A stretch of 64,000 nucleotides of DNA from assembly GCA_947179485.1 (NCBI GenBank), contig OX359249.1, positions 54,881,402-54,945,401 on the forward strand. Reading direction: 5' to 3'. Each line of letters begins with the position of its first letter. Positions within the stretch are counted from its first letter, which is position 1. Position numbers and translations under genes: made by a program. Below are positions 5,938 to 19,569 of this stretch, in pieces. Below the pieces are notes generated by a model. That model did not search any database. It was not told the origin of the DNA and was given only the letters and a program-made list of their open reading frames with translations. Origin of the DNA: Allacma fusca. Taxonomy: Eukaryota > Arthropoda > Collembola > Symphypleona > Sminthuridae.

Positions 5938-8577
5938 TTGCTGAATTCATCAGAATCTCTTTATATTTTGGGAATACACTCGAGCGGTCTGCTAAAGCTC
6001 AATTCTCGAATTCGAGATGAATCGAAAATCTTTGAAAATAGCTATGAAAATGAAGTGTCGTTGCTCTGGTCACTTTTTATGGTGTTTGCTGAACTCGTTG
6101 AAATCCCTTTAGACTTTGGCAATACACGCGGACGGTCTGCTAAAGCTCAATTTTCGAATTTGAGATGAATCGGAAAACTTAGAAAATAGCGATGAAAATG
6201 ACGTCGTTGCATTAGTCACTTTTTCAGGTGTTTGCTGAATTCATCAGAATCTCTTTATATTTTGGGAATACACTCGAGCGGTCTGCTAAAGCTCAATTCT
6301 CGAATTCGAGATGAATCGAAAATCTTTGAAAATAGCTATGAAAATGAAGTGTCGTTGCTCTGGGTACTTTTTATGGTGTTTGCTGAACTCGTCGAAATCT
6401 CTTTCAACTTTGGGAATACACGCGGGCTGTCTGCCAAAGCTCAATTCTCGAATTTGAGATGAATCCGAAAACTTAGAAAATAGCGATGAAAATGACGTCG
6501 TTGCATTAGTCACTTTTTCAGGTGTTTGCTGAAATCATCAGAATCTTTTTATATTTTATGAATACACGCGGGCGGTCTGCTAAAGCTCAATTCTCGAATT
6601 TGAGATGAATCGGAAAACTGAAAATAACTACGAAAATGAAGTGTCGTTGCTCTGGTCACTTTTTCAGGTGTTTGCTGCACTCATCAGATTCTCTTTATAT
6701 TTTGGGAATACACGCGGGCGGTCTGCTAAAGCTCAATTTTCGAATTTGAGATGAATCCGAAAACTTAAAAAATAGCGATGAAAATGACGTCGTTGCATAA
6801 GTCACTTTTTCAGGTGTTTGCTGAATTCATCAGAATCTCTTTATATTTTGGGAATACACTCGAGCGGTCTGCTAAAGCTCAATTCTCGAATTCGAGATGA
6901 ATCGAAAATCTTTGAAAATAGCTATGAAAATGAAGTGTCGTTGCTCTGGGTACTTTTTATGGTGTTTGCTGAACTCGTTGAAATCCCTTTAGACTTTGGC
7001 AATACACGCGGACGGTCTGCTAAAGCTCAATTTTCGAATTTGAGATGAATCGGAAAACTTAGAAAATAGCGATGAAAATGACGTCGTTGCATTAGTCACT
7101 TTTTCAGGTGTTTGCTGAATTCATCAGAATCTCTTTATATTTTGGGAATACACTCAAGCGGTCTGCTAAAGCTCAATTCTCGAATTCGAGATGAATCGAA
7201 AATCTTTGAAAATAGCTATGAAAATGAAGTGTCGTTGCTCTGGGTACTTTTTATGGTGTTTGCTGAACTCGTCGAAATCTCTTTCAACTTTGGGAATACA
7301 CGCGGGCTGTCTGCCAAAGCTCAATTCTCGAATTTGAGATGAATCCGAAAACTTAGAAAATAGCGATGAAAATGACGTCGTTGCATTAGTCACTTTTTCA
7401 GGTGTTTGCTGAAATCATCAGAATCTTTTTATATTTTATGAATACACGCGGGCGGTCTGCTAAAGCTCAATTCTCGAATTTGAGATGAATCGGAAAACTG
7501 AAAATAACTACGAAAATGAAGTGTCGTTGCTCTGGTCACTTTTTCAGGTGTTTGCTGCACTCATCAGATTCTCTTTATATTTTGGGAATACACGCGGGCG
7601 GTCTGCTAAAGCTCAATTTTCGAATTTGAGATGAATCCGAAAACTTAAAAAATAGCGATGAAAATGACGTCGTTGCATAAGTCACTTTTTCAGGTGTTTG
7701 CTGAATTCATCAGAATCTCTTTATATTTTGGGAATACACTCGAGCGGTCTGCTAAAGCTCAATTCTCGAATTCGAGATGAATCGAAAATCTTTGAAAATA
7801 GCTATGAAAATGAAGTGTCGTTGCTCTGGTCACTTTTTATGGTGTTTGCTGAACTCGTTGAAATCCCTTTAGACTTTGGCAATACACGCGGACGGTCTGC
7901 TAAAGCTCAATTTTCGAATTTGAGATGAATCGGAAAACTTAGAAAATAGCGATGAAAACGACGTCGTTGCATTAGTCACTTTTTCAGGTGTTTGCTGAAT
8001 TCATCAGAATCTATTTATATTTTGGGAATACACTCGAGCGGTCTGCTAAAGCTCAATTCTCGAATTCGAGATGAATCGAAAATCTTTGAAAATAGCTATG
8101 AAAATGAAGTGTCGTTGCTCTGGGTACTTTTCATGGTGTTTGCTGAACTCGTCGAAATCTCTTTCAACTTTGGGAATACACGCGGGCTGTCTGCCAAAGC
8201 TCAATTCTCGAATTTGAGATGAATCCGAAAACTTAGAAAATAGCGATGAAAATGACGTCGTTGCATTAGTCACTTTTTCAGGTGTTTGCTGAAATCATCA
8301 GAATCTTTTTATATTTTATGAATACACGCGGGCGGTCTGCTAAAGCTCAATTCTCGAATTTGAGATGAATCGGAAAACTGAAAATAACTACGAAAATGAA
8401 GTGTCGTTGCTCTGGTCACTTTTTCAGGTGTTTGCTGCACTCATCAGATTCTCTTTATATTTTGGGAATACACGCGGGCGGTCTGCTAAAGCTCAATTTT
8501 CGAATTTGAGATGAATCCGAAAACTTAAAAAATAGCGATGAAAATGACGTCGTTGCATAAGTCACTTTTTCAGGTGT

Positions 8578-8871
8578 TTGCTGAATTCATCAGAATCTCT
8601 TTATATTTTGGGAATACACTCGAGCGGTCTGCTAAAGCTCAATTCTCGAATTCGAGATGAATCGAAAATCTTTGAAAATAGCTATGAAAATGAAGTGTCG
8701 TTGCTCTGGTCACTTTTTCAGGTGTTTGCTGCACTCATCAGATTCTCTTTATATTTTGGGAATACACGCGGGCGGTCTGCTAAAGCTCAATTTTCGAATT
8801 TGAGATGAATCCGAAAACTTAAAAAATAGCGATGAAAATGACGTCGTTGCATAAGTCACTTTTTCAGGTGT
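8578..8871 (+). repeat. A/E-F dimer insertion (294 bp)
   Basis: A-type head (CTCTTTATATTTTGG, CTCGAG, palindrome) joined to an E-type end (GGTCACTTTTTCAGG), followed by F 8726-8871. It matches 1693-1986 except that 1693 has CTATTTA where this copy has CTCTTTA. That places the left edge of the shared 6885 bp duplication just inside this monomer. Confidence 0.88.
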
Positions 8872-10180
8872 TTGCTGAATTCATCAGAATCTCTTTATAT
8901 TTTGGGAATACACTCGAGCGGTCTGCTAAAGCTCAATTCTCGAATTCGAGATGAATCGAAAATCTTTGAAAATAGCTATGAAAATGAAGTGTCGTTGCTC
9001 TGGTCACTTTTTATGGTGTTTGCTGAACTCGTTGAAATCCCTTTAGACTTTGGCAATACACGCGGACGGTCTGCTAAAGCTCAATTTTCGAATTTGAGAT
9101 GAATCGGAAAACTTAGAAAATAGCGATGAAAACGACGTCGTTGCATTAGTCACTTTTTCAGGTGTTTGCTGAATTCATCAGAATCTATTTATATTTTGGG
9201 AATACACTCGAGCGGTCTGCTAAAGCTCAATTCTCGAATTCGAGATGAATCGAAAATCTTTGAAAATAGCTATGAAAATGAAGTGTCGTTGCTCTGGGTA
9301 CTTTTCATGGTGTTTGCTGAACTCGTCGAAATCTCTTTCAACTTTGGGAATACACGCGGGCTGTCTGCCAAAGCTCAATTCTCGATTTTGAGATGAATCC
9401 GAAAACTTAGAAAATAGCGATGAAAATGACGTCGTTGCATTAGTCACTTTTTCAGGTGTTTGCTGAAATCATCAGAATCTTTTTATATTTTATGAATACA
9501 CGCGGGCGGTCTGCAAAGGCTCAATTCTCGAATTTGAGATGAATCGGAAAACTGAAAATAGCGATGAAAATGACGTCGTTGCATAAGTCACTTTTTCAGG
9601 TTAGTAAACCCGTCAGAATCTCTTTCAACTTTGGGAATACACGCGGGCGGTCTGGTAAACCTCAATTCTCGAATTTGAGATGAATCGGAAAACTTTGAAA
9701 ATAGCTACGAAAATGAAGTGTCGTTGCTCTGGTCACTTTTTATGGTGTTTGCTGAACTCGTCAGAATCTCTTGATACTTTGGGAATCCACTCAGGCAGTC
9801 TGCTTAAGCTCGTATCTCGAATTTACGATGAATCGAAAAGCTTTTAAATTGCGATAAAATGACGTAGCTCTGGTCACTTTCAAGGGTGTTTAGTGAACCC
9901 GCCAGAATCTCTTTCAACTTTGGCAATACACGCGGACGGTCTGATAAAGCTCAATTTTCGAATTTGAGATGAATCGCGAAAACTGAAAATAGCGATGAAA
10001 ATGACGTCGTTGCTCTGGTCACTTTTTATGGTGTTTGCTGAACTCGTTGAAATCCCTTTAGACTTTGGCAATAACCGCGGACGGGCTGCTAAAGCTCAAT
10101 TTTGGAATTTGAGATGAATCCGAAAACTTAGAAAATAGCGATGAAAATGACGTCGTTGCATAAGTCACTTTTTCAGGTGT
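8872..10180 (+). repeat. 1309-bp variant HOR with divergent block 9460-10180 (second copy)
   Basis: A 8872, B (GAAAACGACG), C 9166 (CTATTTA, CTTTTCATGG), D 9314 (TCGATTTTGAG), then E'-G-H-I-J at 9460-10180. All private variants of 1987-3295 are repeated, including GCAAAGGCTC in E', which the later blocks at 30866, 33936, 46814 and 53540 do not have. Confidence 0.9.
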
Positions 10181-11061
10181 TTGCTGAATTCATCAGAATC
10201 TCTTTATATTTTGGGAATACACTCGAGCGGTCTGCTAAAGCTCAATTCTCGAATTCGAGATGAATCGAAAATCTTTGAAAATAGCTATGAAAATGAAGTG
10301 TCGTTGCTCTGGGTACTTTTTATGGTGTTTGCTGAACTCGTTGAAATCCCTTTAGACTTTAGCAATACACGCGGACGGTCTGCTAAAGCTCAATTTTCGA
10401 ATTTGAGATGAATCGGAAAACTTAGAAAATAGCGATGAAAATGACGTCGTTGCATTAGTCACTTTTTCAGGTGTTTGCTGAATTCATCAGAATCTCTTTA
10501 TATTTTGGGAATACACTCGAGCGGTCTGCTAAAGCTCAATTCTCGAATTCGAGATGAATCGTAAATCTTTGAAAATAGCTATGAAAATGAAGTGTCGTTG
10601 CTCTGGGTACTTTTTATGGTGTTTGCTGAACTCGTCGAAATCTCTTTCAACTTTGGGAATACACGCGGGCTGTCTGCCAAAGCTCAATTCTCGAATTTGA
10701 GATGAATCCGAAAACTTAGAAAATAGCGATGAAAATGACGTCGTTGCATTAGTCACTTTTTCAGGTGTTTTGCTGAAATCATCAGAATCTTTTTATATTT
10801 TATGAATACACGCGGGCGGTCTGCTAAAGCTCAATTCTCGAATTTGAGATGAATCGGAAAACTGAAAATAACTACGAAAATGAAGTGTCGTTGCTCTGGT
10901 CACTTTTTCAGGTGTTTGCTGCACTCATCAGATTCTCTTTATATTTTGGGAATACACGCGGGCGGTCTGCTAAAGCTCAATTTTCGAATTTGAGATGAAT
11001 CCGAAAACTTAAAAAATAGCGATGAAAATGACGTCGTTGCATAAGTCACTTTTTCAGGTGT
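10181..11061 (+). repeat. 881-bp HOR
   Basis: A' with GGGTAC, B with a private TTTAGCAATAC (G to A relative to TTTGGCAATAC), C'' with CGTAAATC, and the additional T before E. It follows J, as the unit at 3296 does. Confidence 0.9.
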
Positions 11062-12821
11062 TTGCTGAATTCATCAGAATCTCTTTATATTTTGGGAATA
11101 CACTCGAGCGGTCTGCTAAAGCTCAATTCTCGAATTCGAGATGAATCGAAAATCTTTGAAAATAGCTATGAAAATGAAGTGTCGTTGCTCTGGTCACTTT
11201 TTATGGTGTTTGCTGAACTCGTTGAAATCCCTTTAGACTTTGGCAATACACGCGGACGGTCTGCTAAAGCTCAATTTTCGAATTTGAGATGAATCGGAAA
11301 ACTTAGAAAATAGCGATGAAAATGACGTCGTTGCATTAGTCACTTTTTCAGGTGTTTGCTGAATTCATCAGAATCTCTTTATATTTTGGGAATACACTCA
11401 AGCGGTCTGCTAAAGCTCAATTCTCGAATTCGAGATGAATCGAAAATCTTTGAAAATAGCTATGAAAATGAAGTGTCGTTGCTCTGGGTACTTTTTATGG
11501 TGTTTGCTGAACTCGTCGAAATCTCTTTCAACTTTGGGAATACACGCGGGCTGTCTGCCAAAGCTCAATTATCGAATTTGATATGAATCCGAAAACTTAG
11601 AAAATAGCGATGAAAATGACGTCGTTGCATTAGTCACTTTTTCAGGTGTTTGCTGAAATCATCAGAATCTTTTTATATTTTATGAATACACGCGGGCGGT
11701 CTGCTAAAGCTCAATTCTCGAATTTGAGATGAATCGGAAAACTGAAAATAACTACGAAAATGAAGTGTCGTTGCTCTGGTCACTTTTTCAGGTGTTTGCT
11801 GCACTCATCAGATTCTCTTTATATTTTGGGAATACACGCGGGCGGTCTGCTAAAGCTCAATTTTCGAATTTGAGATGAATCCGAAAACTTAAAAAATAGC
11901 GATGAAAATGACGTCGTTGCATAAGTCACTTTTTCAGGTGTTTGCTGAATTCATCAGAATCTCTTTATATTTTGGGAATACACTCGAGCGGTCTGCTAAA
12001 GCTCAATTCTCGAATTCGAGATGAATCGAAAATCTTTGAAAATAGCTATGAAAATGAAGTGTCGTTGCTCTGGTCACTTTTTATGGTGTTTGCTGAACTC
12101 GTTGAAATCCCTTTAGACTTTGGCAATACACGCGGACGGTCTGCTAAAGCTCAATTTTCGAATTTGAGATGAATCGGAAAACTTAGAAAATAGCGATGAA
12201 AATGACGTCGTTGCATTAGTCACTTTTTCAGGTGTTTGCTGAATTCATCAGAATCTCTTTATATTTTGGGAATACACTCGAGCGGTCTGCTAAAGCTCAA
12301 TTCTCGAATTCGAGATGAATCGAAAATCTTTGAAAATAGCTATGAAAATGAAGTGTCGTTGCTCTGGGTACTTTTTATGGTGTTTGCTGAACTCGTCGAA
12401 ATCTCTTTCAACTTTGGGAATACACGCGGGCTGTCTGCCAAAGCTCAATTCTCGAATTTGAGATGAATCCGAAAACTTAGAAAATAGCGATGAAAATGAC
12501 GTCGTTGCATTAGTCACTTTTTCAGGTGTTTGCTGAAATCATCAGAATCTTTTTATATTTTATGAATACACGCGGGCGGTCTGCTAAAGCTCAATTCTCG
12601 AATTTGAGATGAATCGGAAAACTGAAAATAACTACGAAAATGAAGTGTCGTTGCTCTGGTCACTTTTTCAGGTGTTTGCTGCACTCATCAGATTCTCTTT
12701 ATATTTTGGGAATACACGCGGGCGGTCTGCTAAAGCTCAATTTTCGAATTTGAGATGAATCCGAAAACTTAAAAAATAGCGATGAAAATGACGTCGTTGC
12801 ATAAGTCACTTTTTCAGGTGT
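11062..12821 (+). repeat. Two standard HORs (CTCAAG then CTCGAG)
   Basis: Units at 11062 and 11942, 880 bp each. D of the first unit carries two private changes close together (TTATCGAATTTGATATG instead of TTCTCGAATTTGAGATG). Together they remove the CTCGAA core of that monomer. These are among the few point changes in an otherwise homogeneous stretch. Confidence 0.9.
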
Positions 12822-14583
12822 TTGCTGAATTCATCAGAATCTCTTTATATTTTGGGAATACACTCGAGCGGTCTGCTAAAGCTCAATTCTCGAATTCGAG
12901 ATGAATCGAAAATCTTTGAAAATAGCTATGAAAATGAAGTGTCGTTGCTCTGGGTACTTTTTATGGTGTTTGCTGAACTCGTTGAAATCCCTTTAGACTT
13001 TGGCAATACACGCGGACGGTCTGCTAAAGCTCAATTTTCGAATTTGAGATGAATCGGAAAACTTAGAAAATAGCGATGAAAATGACGTCGTTGCATTAGT
13101 CACTTTTTCAGGTGTTTGCTGAATTCATCAGAATCTCTTTATATTTTGGGAATACACTCGAGCGGTCTGCTAAAGCTCAATTCTCGAATTCGAGATGAAT
13201 CGTAAATCTTTGAAAATAGCTATGAAAATGAAGTGTCGTTGCTCTGGGTACTTTTTATGGTGTTTGCTGAACTCGTCGAAATCTCTTTCAACTTTGGGAA
13301 TACACGCGGGCTGTCTGCCAAAGCTCAATTCTCGAATTTGAGATGAATCCGAAAACTTAGAAAATAGCGATGAAAATGACGTCGTTGCATTAGTCACTTT
13401 TTCAGGTGTTTTGCTGAAATCATCAGAATCTTTTTATATTTTATGAATACACGCGGGCGGTCTGCTAAAGCTCAATTCCCGAATTTGAGATGAATCGGAA
13501 AACTGAAAATAACTACGAAAATGAAGTGTCGTTGCTCTGGTCACTTTTTCAGGTGTTTGCTGCACTCATCAGATTCTCTTTATATTTTGGGAATACACGC
13601 GGGCGGTCTGCTAAAGCTCAATTTTCGAATTTGAGATGAATCCGAAAACTTAAAAAATAGCGATGAAAATGACGTCGTTGCATAAGTCACTTTTTCAGGT
13701 GTTTGCTGAATTCATCAGAATCTCTTTATATTTTGGGAATACACTCGAGCGGTCTGCTAAAGCTCAATTCTCGAATTCGAGATGAATCGAAAATCTTTGA
13801 AAATAGCTATGAAAATGAAGTGTCGTTGCTCTGGGTACTTTTTATGGTGTTTGCTGAACTCGTTGAAATCCCTTTAGACTTTGGCAATACACGCGGACGG
13901 TCTGCTAAAGCTCAATTTTCGAATTTGAGATGAATCGGAAAACTTAGAAAATAGCGATGAAAATGACGTCGTTGCATTAGTCACTTTTTCAGGTGTTTGC
14001 TGAATTCATCAGAATCTCTTTATATTTTGGGAATACACTCGAGCGGTCTGCTAAAGCTCAATTCTCGAATTCGAGATGAATCGTAAATCTTTGAAAATAG
14101 CTATGAAAATGAAGTGTCGTTGCTCTGGGTACTTTTTATGGTGTTTGCTGAACTCGTCGAAATCTCTTTCAACTTTGGGAATACACGCGGGCTGTCTGCC
14201 AAAGCTCAATTCTCGAATTTGAGATGAATCCGAAAACTTAGAAAATAGCGATGAAAATGACGTCGTTGCATTAGTCACTTTTTCAGGTGTTTTGCTGAAA
14301 TCATCAGAATCTTTTTATATTTTATGAATACACGCGGGCGGTCTGCTAAAGCTCAATTCCCGAATTTGAGATGAATCGGAAAACTGAAAATAACTACGAA
14401 AATGAAGTGTCGTTGCTCTGGTCACTTTTTCAGGTGTTTGCTGCACTCATCAGATTCTCTTTATATTTTGGGAATACACGCGGGCGGTCTGCTAAAGCTC
14501 AATTTTCGAATTTGAGATGAATCCGAAAACTTAAAAAATAGCGATGAAAATGACGTCGTTGCATAAGTCACTTTTTCAGGTGT
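12822..14583 (+). repeat. Tandem pair of 881-bp HORs with shared CCC variant
   Basis: Units at 12822 and 13703 both carry the three 881 bp markers plus AATTCCCGAATTTG in E (most copies have AATTCTCGAA). The only other copy of that E variant is in the unit at 57782. Here an 881 bp unit follows another unit with no J block before it, so it was probably duplicated as a single HOR. Confidence 0.9.
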
Positions 14584-17223
14584 TTGCTGAATTCATCAGA
14601 ATCTCTTTATATTTTGGGAATACACTCGAGCGGTCTGCTAAAGCTCAATTCTCGAATTCGAGATGAATCGAAAATCTTTGAAAATAGCTATGAAAATGAA
14701 GTGTCGTTGCTCTGGTCACTTTTTATGGTGTTTGCTGAACTCGTTGAAATCCCTTTAGACTTTGGCAATACACGCGGACGGTCTGCTAAAGCTCAATTTT
14801 CGAATTTGAGATGAATCGGAAAACTTAGAAAATAGCGATGAAAATGACGTCGTTGCATTAGTCACTTTTTCAGGTGTTTGCTGAATTCATCAGAATCTCT
14901 TTATATTTTGGGAATACACTCGAGCGGTCTGCTAAAGCTCAATTCTCGAATTCGAGATGAATCGAAAATCTTTGAAAATAGCTATGAAAATGAAGTGTCG
15001 TTGCTCTGGGTACTTTTTATGGTGTTTGCTGAACTCGTCGAAATCTCTTTCAACTTTGGGAATACACGCGGGCTGTCTGCCAAAGCTCAATTCTCGAATT
15101 TGAGATGAATCCGAAAACTTAGAAAATAGCGATGAAAATGACGTCGTTGCATTAGTCACTTTTTCAGGTGTTTGCTGAAATCATCAGAATCTTTTTATAT
15201 TTTATGAATACACGCGGGCGGTCTGCTAAAGCTCAATTCTCGAATTTGAGATGAATCGGAAAACTGAAAATAACTACGAAAATGAAGTGTCGTTGCTCTG
15301 GTCACTTTTTCAGGTGTTTGCTGCACTCATCAGATTCTCTTTATATTTTGGGAATACACGCGGGCGGTCTGCTAAAGCTCAATTTTCGAATTTGAGATGA
15401 ATCCGAAAACTTAAAAAATAGCGATGAAAATGACGTCGTTGCATAAGTCACTTTTTCAGGTGTTTGCTGAATTCATCAGAATCTCTTTATATTTTGGGAA
15501 TACACTCGAGCGGTCTGCTAAAGCTCAATTCTCGAATTCGAGATGAATCGAAAATCTTTGAAAATAGCTATGAAAATGAAGTGTCGTTGCTCTGGTCACT
15601 TTTTATGGTGTTTGCTGAACTCGTTGAAATCCCTTTAGACTTTGGCAATACACGCGGACGGTCTGCTAAAGCTCAATTTTCGAATTTGAGATGAATCGGA
15701 AAACTTAGAAAATAGCGATGAAAATGACGTCGTTGCATTAGTCACTTTTTCAGGTGTTTGCTGAATTCATCAGAATCTCTTTATATTTTGGGAATACACT
15801 CAAGCGGTCTGCTAAAGCTCAATTCTCGAATTCGAGATGAATCGAAAATCTTTGAAAATAGCTATGAAAATGAAGTGTCGTTGCTCTGGGTACTTTTTAT
15901 GGTGTTTGCTGAACTCGTCGAAATCTCTTTCAACTTTGGGAATACACGCGGGCTGTCTGCCAAAGCTCAATTCTCGAATTTGAGATGAATCCGAAAACTT
16001 AGAAAATAGCGATGAAAATGACGTCGTTGCATTAGTCACTTTTTCAGGTGTTTGCTGAAATCATCAGAATCTTTTTATATTTTATGAATACACGCGGGCG
16101 GTCTGCTAAAGCTCAATTCTCGAATTTGAGATGAATCGGAAAACTGAAAATAACTACGAAAATGAAGTGTCGTTGCTCTGGTCACTTTTTCAGGTGTTTG
16201 CTGCACTCATCAGATTCTCTTTATATTTTGGGAATACACGCGGGCGGTCTGCTAAAGCTCAATTTTCGAATTTGAGATGAATCCGAAAACTTAAAAAATA
16301 GCGATGAAAATGACGTCGTTGCATAAGTCACTTTTTCAGGTGTTTGCTGAATTCATCAGAATCTCTTTATATTTTGGGAATACACTCGAGCGGTCTGCTA
16401 AAGCTCAATTCTCGAATTCGAGATGAATCGAAAATCTTTGAAAATAGCTATGAAAATGAAGTGTCGTTGCTCTGGTCACTTTTTATGGTGTTTGCTGAAC
16501 TCGTTGAAATCCCTTTAGACTTTGGCAATACACGCGGACGGTCTGCTAAAGCTCAATTTTCGAATTTGAGATGAATCGGAAAACTTAGAAAATAGCGATG
16601 AAAATGACGTCGTTGCATTAGTCACTTTTTCAGGTGTTTGCTGAATTCATCAGAATCTCTTTATATTTTGGGAATACACTCGAGCGGTCTGCTAAAGCTC
16701 AATTCTCGAATTCGAGATGAATCGAAAATCTTTGAAAATAGCTATGAAAATGAAGTGTCGTTGCTCTGGGTACTTTTTATGGTGTTTGCTGAACTCGTCG
16801 AAATCTCTTTCAACTTTGGGAATACACGCGGGCTGTCTGCCAAAGCTCAATTCTCGAATTTGAGATGAATCCGAAAACTTAGAAAATAGCGATGAAAATG
16901 ACGTCGTTGCATTAGTCACTTTTTCAGGTGTTTGCTGAAATCATCAGAATCTTTTTATATTTTATGAATACACGCGGGCGGTCTGCTAAAGCTCAATTCT
17001 CGAATTTGAGATGAATCGGAAAACTGAAAATAACTACGAAAATGAAGTGTCGTTGCTCTGGTCACTTTTTCAGGTGTTTGCTGCACTCATCAGATTCTCT
17101 TTATATTTTGGGAATACACGCGGGCGGTCTGCTAAAGCTCAATTTTCGAATTTGAGATGAATCCGAAAACTTAAAAAATAGCGATGAAAATGACGTCGTT
17201 GCATAAGTCACTTTTTCAGGTGT
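14584..17223 (+). repeat. Three standard HORs, alternating C marker
   Basis: Units at 14584 (CTCGAG), 15464 (CTCAAG) and 16344 (CTCGAG), 880 bp each. Start of the 1760 bp alternation described in the findings. Confidence 0.92.
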
Positions 17224-18689
17224 TTGCTGAATTCATCAGAATCTCTTTATATTTTGGGAATACACTCGAGCGGTCTGCTAAAGCTCAATTCTCGAATTCG
17301 AGATGAATCGAAAATCTTTGAAAATAGCTATGAAAATGAAGTGTCGTTGCTCTGGTCACTTTTTATGGTGTTTGCTGAACTCGTTGAAATCCCTTTAGAC
17401 TTTGGCAATACACGCGGACGGTCTGCTAAAGCTCAATTTTCGAATTTGAGATGAATCGGAAAACTTAGAAAATAGCGATGAAAATGACGTCGTTGCATTA
17501 GTCACTTTTTCAGGTGTTTGCTGAATTCATCAGAATCTCTTTATATTTTGGGAATACACTCAAGCGGTCTGCTAAAGCTCAATTCTCGAATTCGAGATGA
17601 ATCGAAAATCTTTGAAAATAGCTATGAAAATGAAGTGTCGTTGCTCTGGGTACTTTTTATGGTGTTTGCTGAACTCGTCGAAATCTCTTTCAACTTTGGG
17701 AATACACGCGGGCTGTCTGCCAAAGCTCAATTCTCGAATTTGAGATGAATCCGAAAACTTAGAAAATAGCGATGAAAATGACGTCGTTGCATTAGTCACT
17801 TTTTCAGGTGTTTGCTGAAATCATCAGAATCTTTTTATATTTTATGAATACACGCGGGCGGTCTGCTAAAGCTCAATTCTCGAATTTGAGATGAATCGGA
17901 AAACTGAAAATAACTACGAAAATGAAGTGTCGTTGCTCTGGTCACTTTTTATGGTGTTTGCTGAACTCGTTGAAATCCCTTTAGACTTTGGCAATACACG
18001 CGGACGGTCTGCTAAAGCTCAATTTTCGAATTTGAGATGAATCGGAAAACTTAGAAAATAGCGATGAAAATGACGTCGTTGCATTAGTCACTTTTTCAGG
18101 TGTTTGCTGAATTCATCAGAATCTCTTTATATTTTGGGAATACACTCAAGCGGTCTGCTAAAGCTCAATTCTCGAATTCGAGATGAATCGAAAATCTTTG
18201 AAAATAGCTATGAAAATGAAGTGTCGTTGCTCTGGGTACTTTTTATGGTGTTTGCTGAACTCGTCGAAATCTCTTTCAACTTTGGGAATACACGCGGGCT
18301 GTCTGCCAAAGCTCAATTCTCGAATTTGAGATGAATCCGAAAACTTAGAAAATAGCGATGAAAATGACGTCGTTGCATTAGTCACTTTTTCAGGTGTTTG
18401 CTGAAATCATCAGAATCTTTTTATATTTTATGAATACACGCGGGCGGTCTGCTAAAGCTCAATTCTCGAATTTGAGATGAATCGGAAAACTGAAAATAAC
18501 TACGAAAATGAAGTGTCGTTGCTCTGGTCACTTTTTCAGGTGTTTGCTGCACTCATCAGATTCTCTTTATATTTTGGGAATACACGCGGGCGGTCTGCTA
18601 AAGCTCAATTTTCGAATTTGAGATGAATCCGAAAACTTAAAAAATAGCGATGAAAATGACGTCGTTGCATAAGTCACTTTTTCAGGTGT
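17224..18689 (+). repeat. 10-monomer unit A-B-C-D-E/A-B-C-D-E-F (1466 bp)
   Basis: C 17518, D 17666, then a chimeric monomer 17812-17957 that starts as E (AAATCATCAG, TTTTATGAAT, AACTACG) and ends as A (GGTCACTTTTTATGG), followed by B 17958, C 18104 (CTCAAG), D, E, F. One F-A pair has been lost by in-register exchange between E and A in the shared GTGTCGTTGCTCTGGTCAC segment. Confidence 0.9.
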
Positions 18690-19569
18690 TTGCTGAATTC
18701 ATCAGAATCTCTTTATATTTTGGGAATACACTCGAGCGGTCTGCTAAAGCTCAATTCTCGAATTCGAGATGAATCGAAAATCTTTGAAAATAGCTATGAA
18801 AATGAAGTGTCGTTGCTCTGGTCACTTTTTATGGTGTTTGCTGAACTCGTTGAAATCCCTTTAGACTTTGGCAATACACGCGGACGGTCTGCTAAAGCTC
18901 AATTTTCGAATTTGAGATGAATCGGAAAACTTAGAAAATAGCGATGAAAATGACGTCGTTGCATTAGTCACTTTTTCAGGTGTTTGCTGAATTCATCAGA
19001 ATCTCTTTATATTTTGGGAATACACTCGAGCGGTCTGCTAAAGCTCAATTCTCGAATTCGAGATGAATCGAAAATCTTTGAAAATAGCTATGAAAATGAA
19101 GTGTCGTTGCTCTGGGTACTTTTTATGGTGTTTGCTGAACTCGTCGAAATCTCTTTCAACTTTGGGAATACACGCGGGCTGTCTGCCAAAGCTCAATTCT
19201 CGAATTTGAGATGAATCCGAAAACTTAGAAAATAGCGATGAAAATGACGTCGTTGCATTAGTCACTTTTTCAGGTGTTTGCTGAAATCATCAGAATCTTT
19301 TTATATTTTATGAATACACGCGGGCGGTCTGCTAAAGCTCAATTCTCGAATTTGAGATGAATCGGAAAACTGAAAATAACTACGAAAATGAAGTGTCGTT
19401 GCTCTGGTCACTTTTTCAGGTGTTTGCTGCACTCATCAGATTCTCTTTATATTTTGGGAATACACGCGGGCGGTCTGCTAAAGCTCAATTTTCGAATTTG
19501 AGATGAATCCGAAAACTTAAAAAATAGCGATGAAAATGACGTCGTTGCATAAGTCACTTTTTCAGGTGT
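18690..19569 (+). repeat. Standard HOR (CTCGAG)
   Basis: A 18690, C 18984, 880 bp, no private variant noticed. Confidence 0.92.

Larger units (their letters stand above)
4177..8577 (+). repeat. Five consecutive standard HORs
   Basis: Units start at 4177 (881 bp because of one extra A in GAAAAATAGC near 4425), 5058, 5938, 6818 and 7698. C markers in order: CTCAAG, CTCGAG, CTCGAG, CTCAAG, CTCGAG. The unit at 6818 has an A' (GGGTAC) but none of the other 881 bp markers, so that end alone was probably moved by gene conversion. The unit at 7698 carries the GAAAACGACG, CTATTTA and CTTTTCATGG set shared with 2135-2428 and 9020-9313. Confidence 0.92.
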
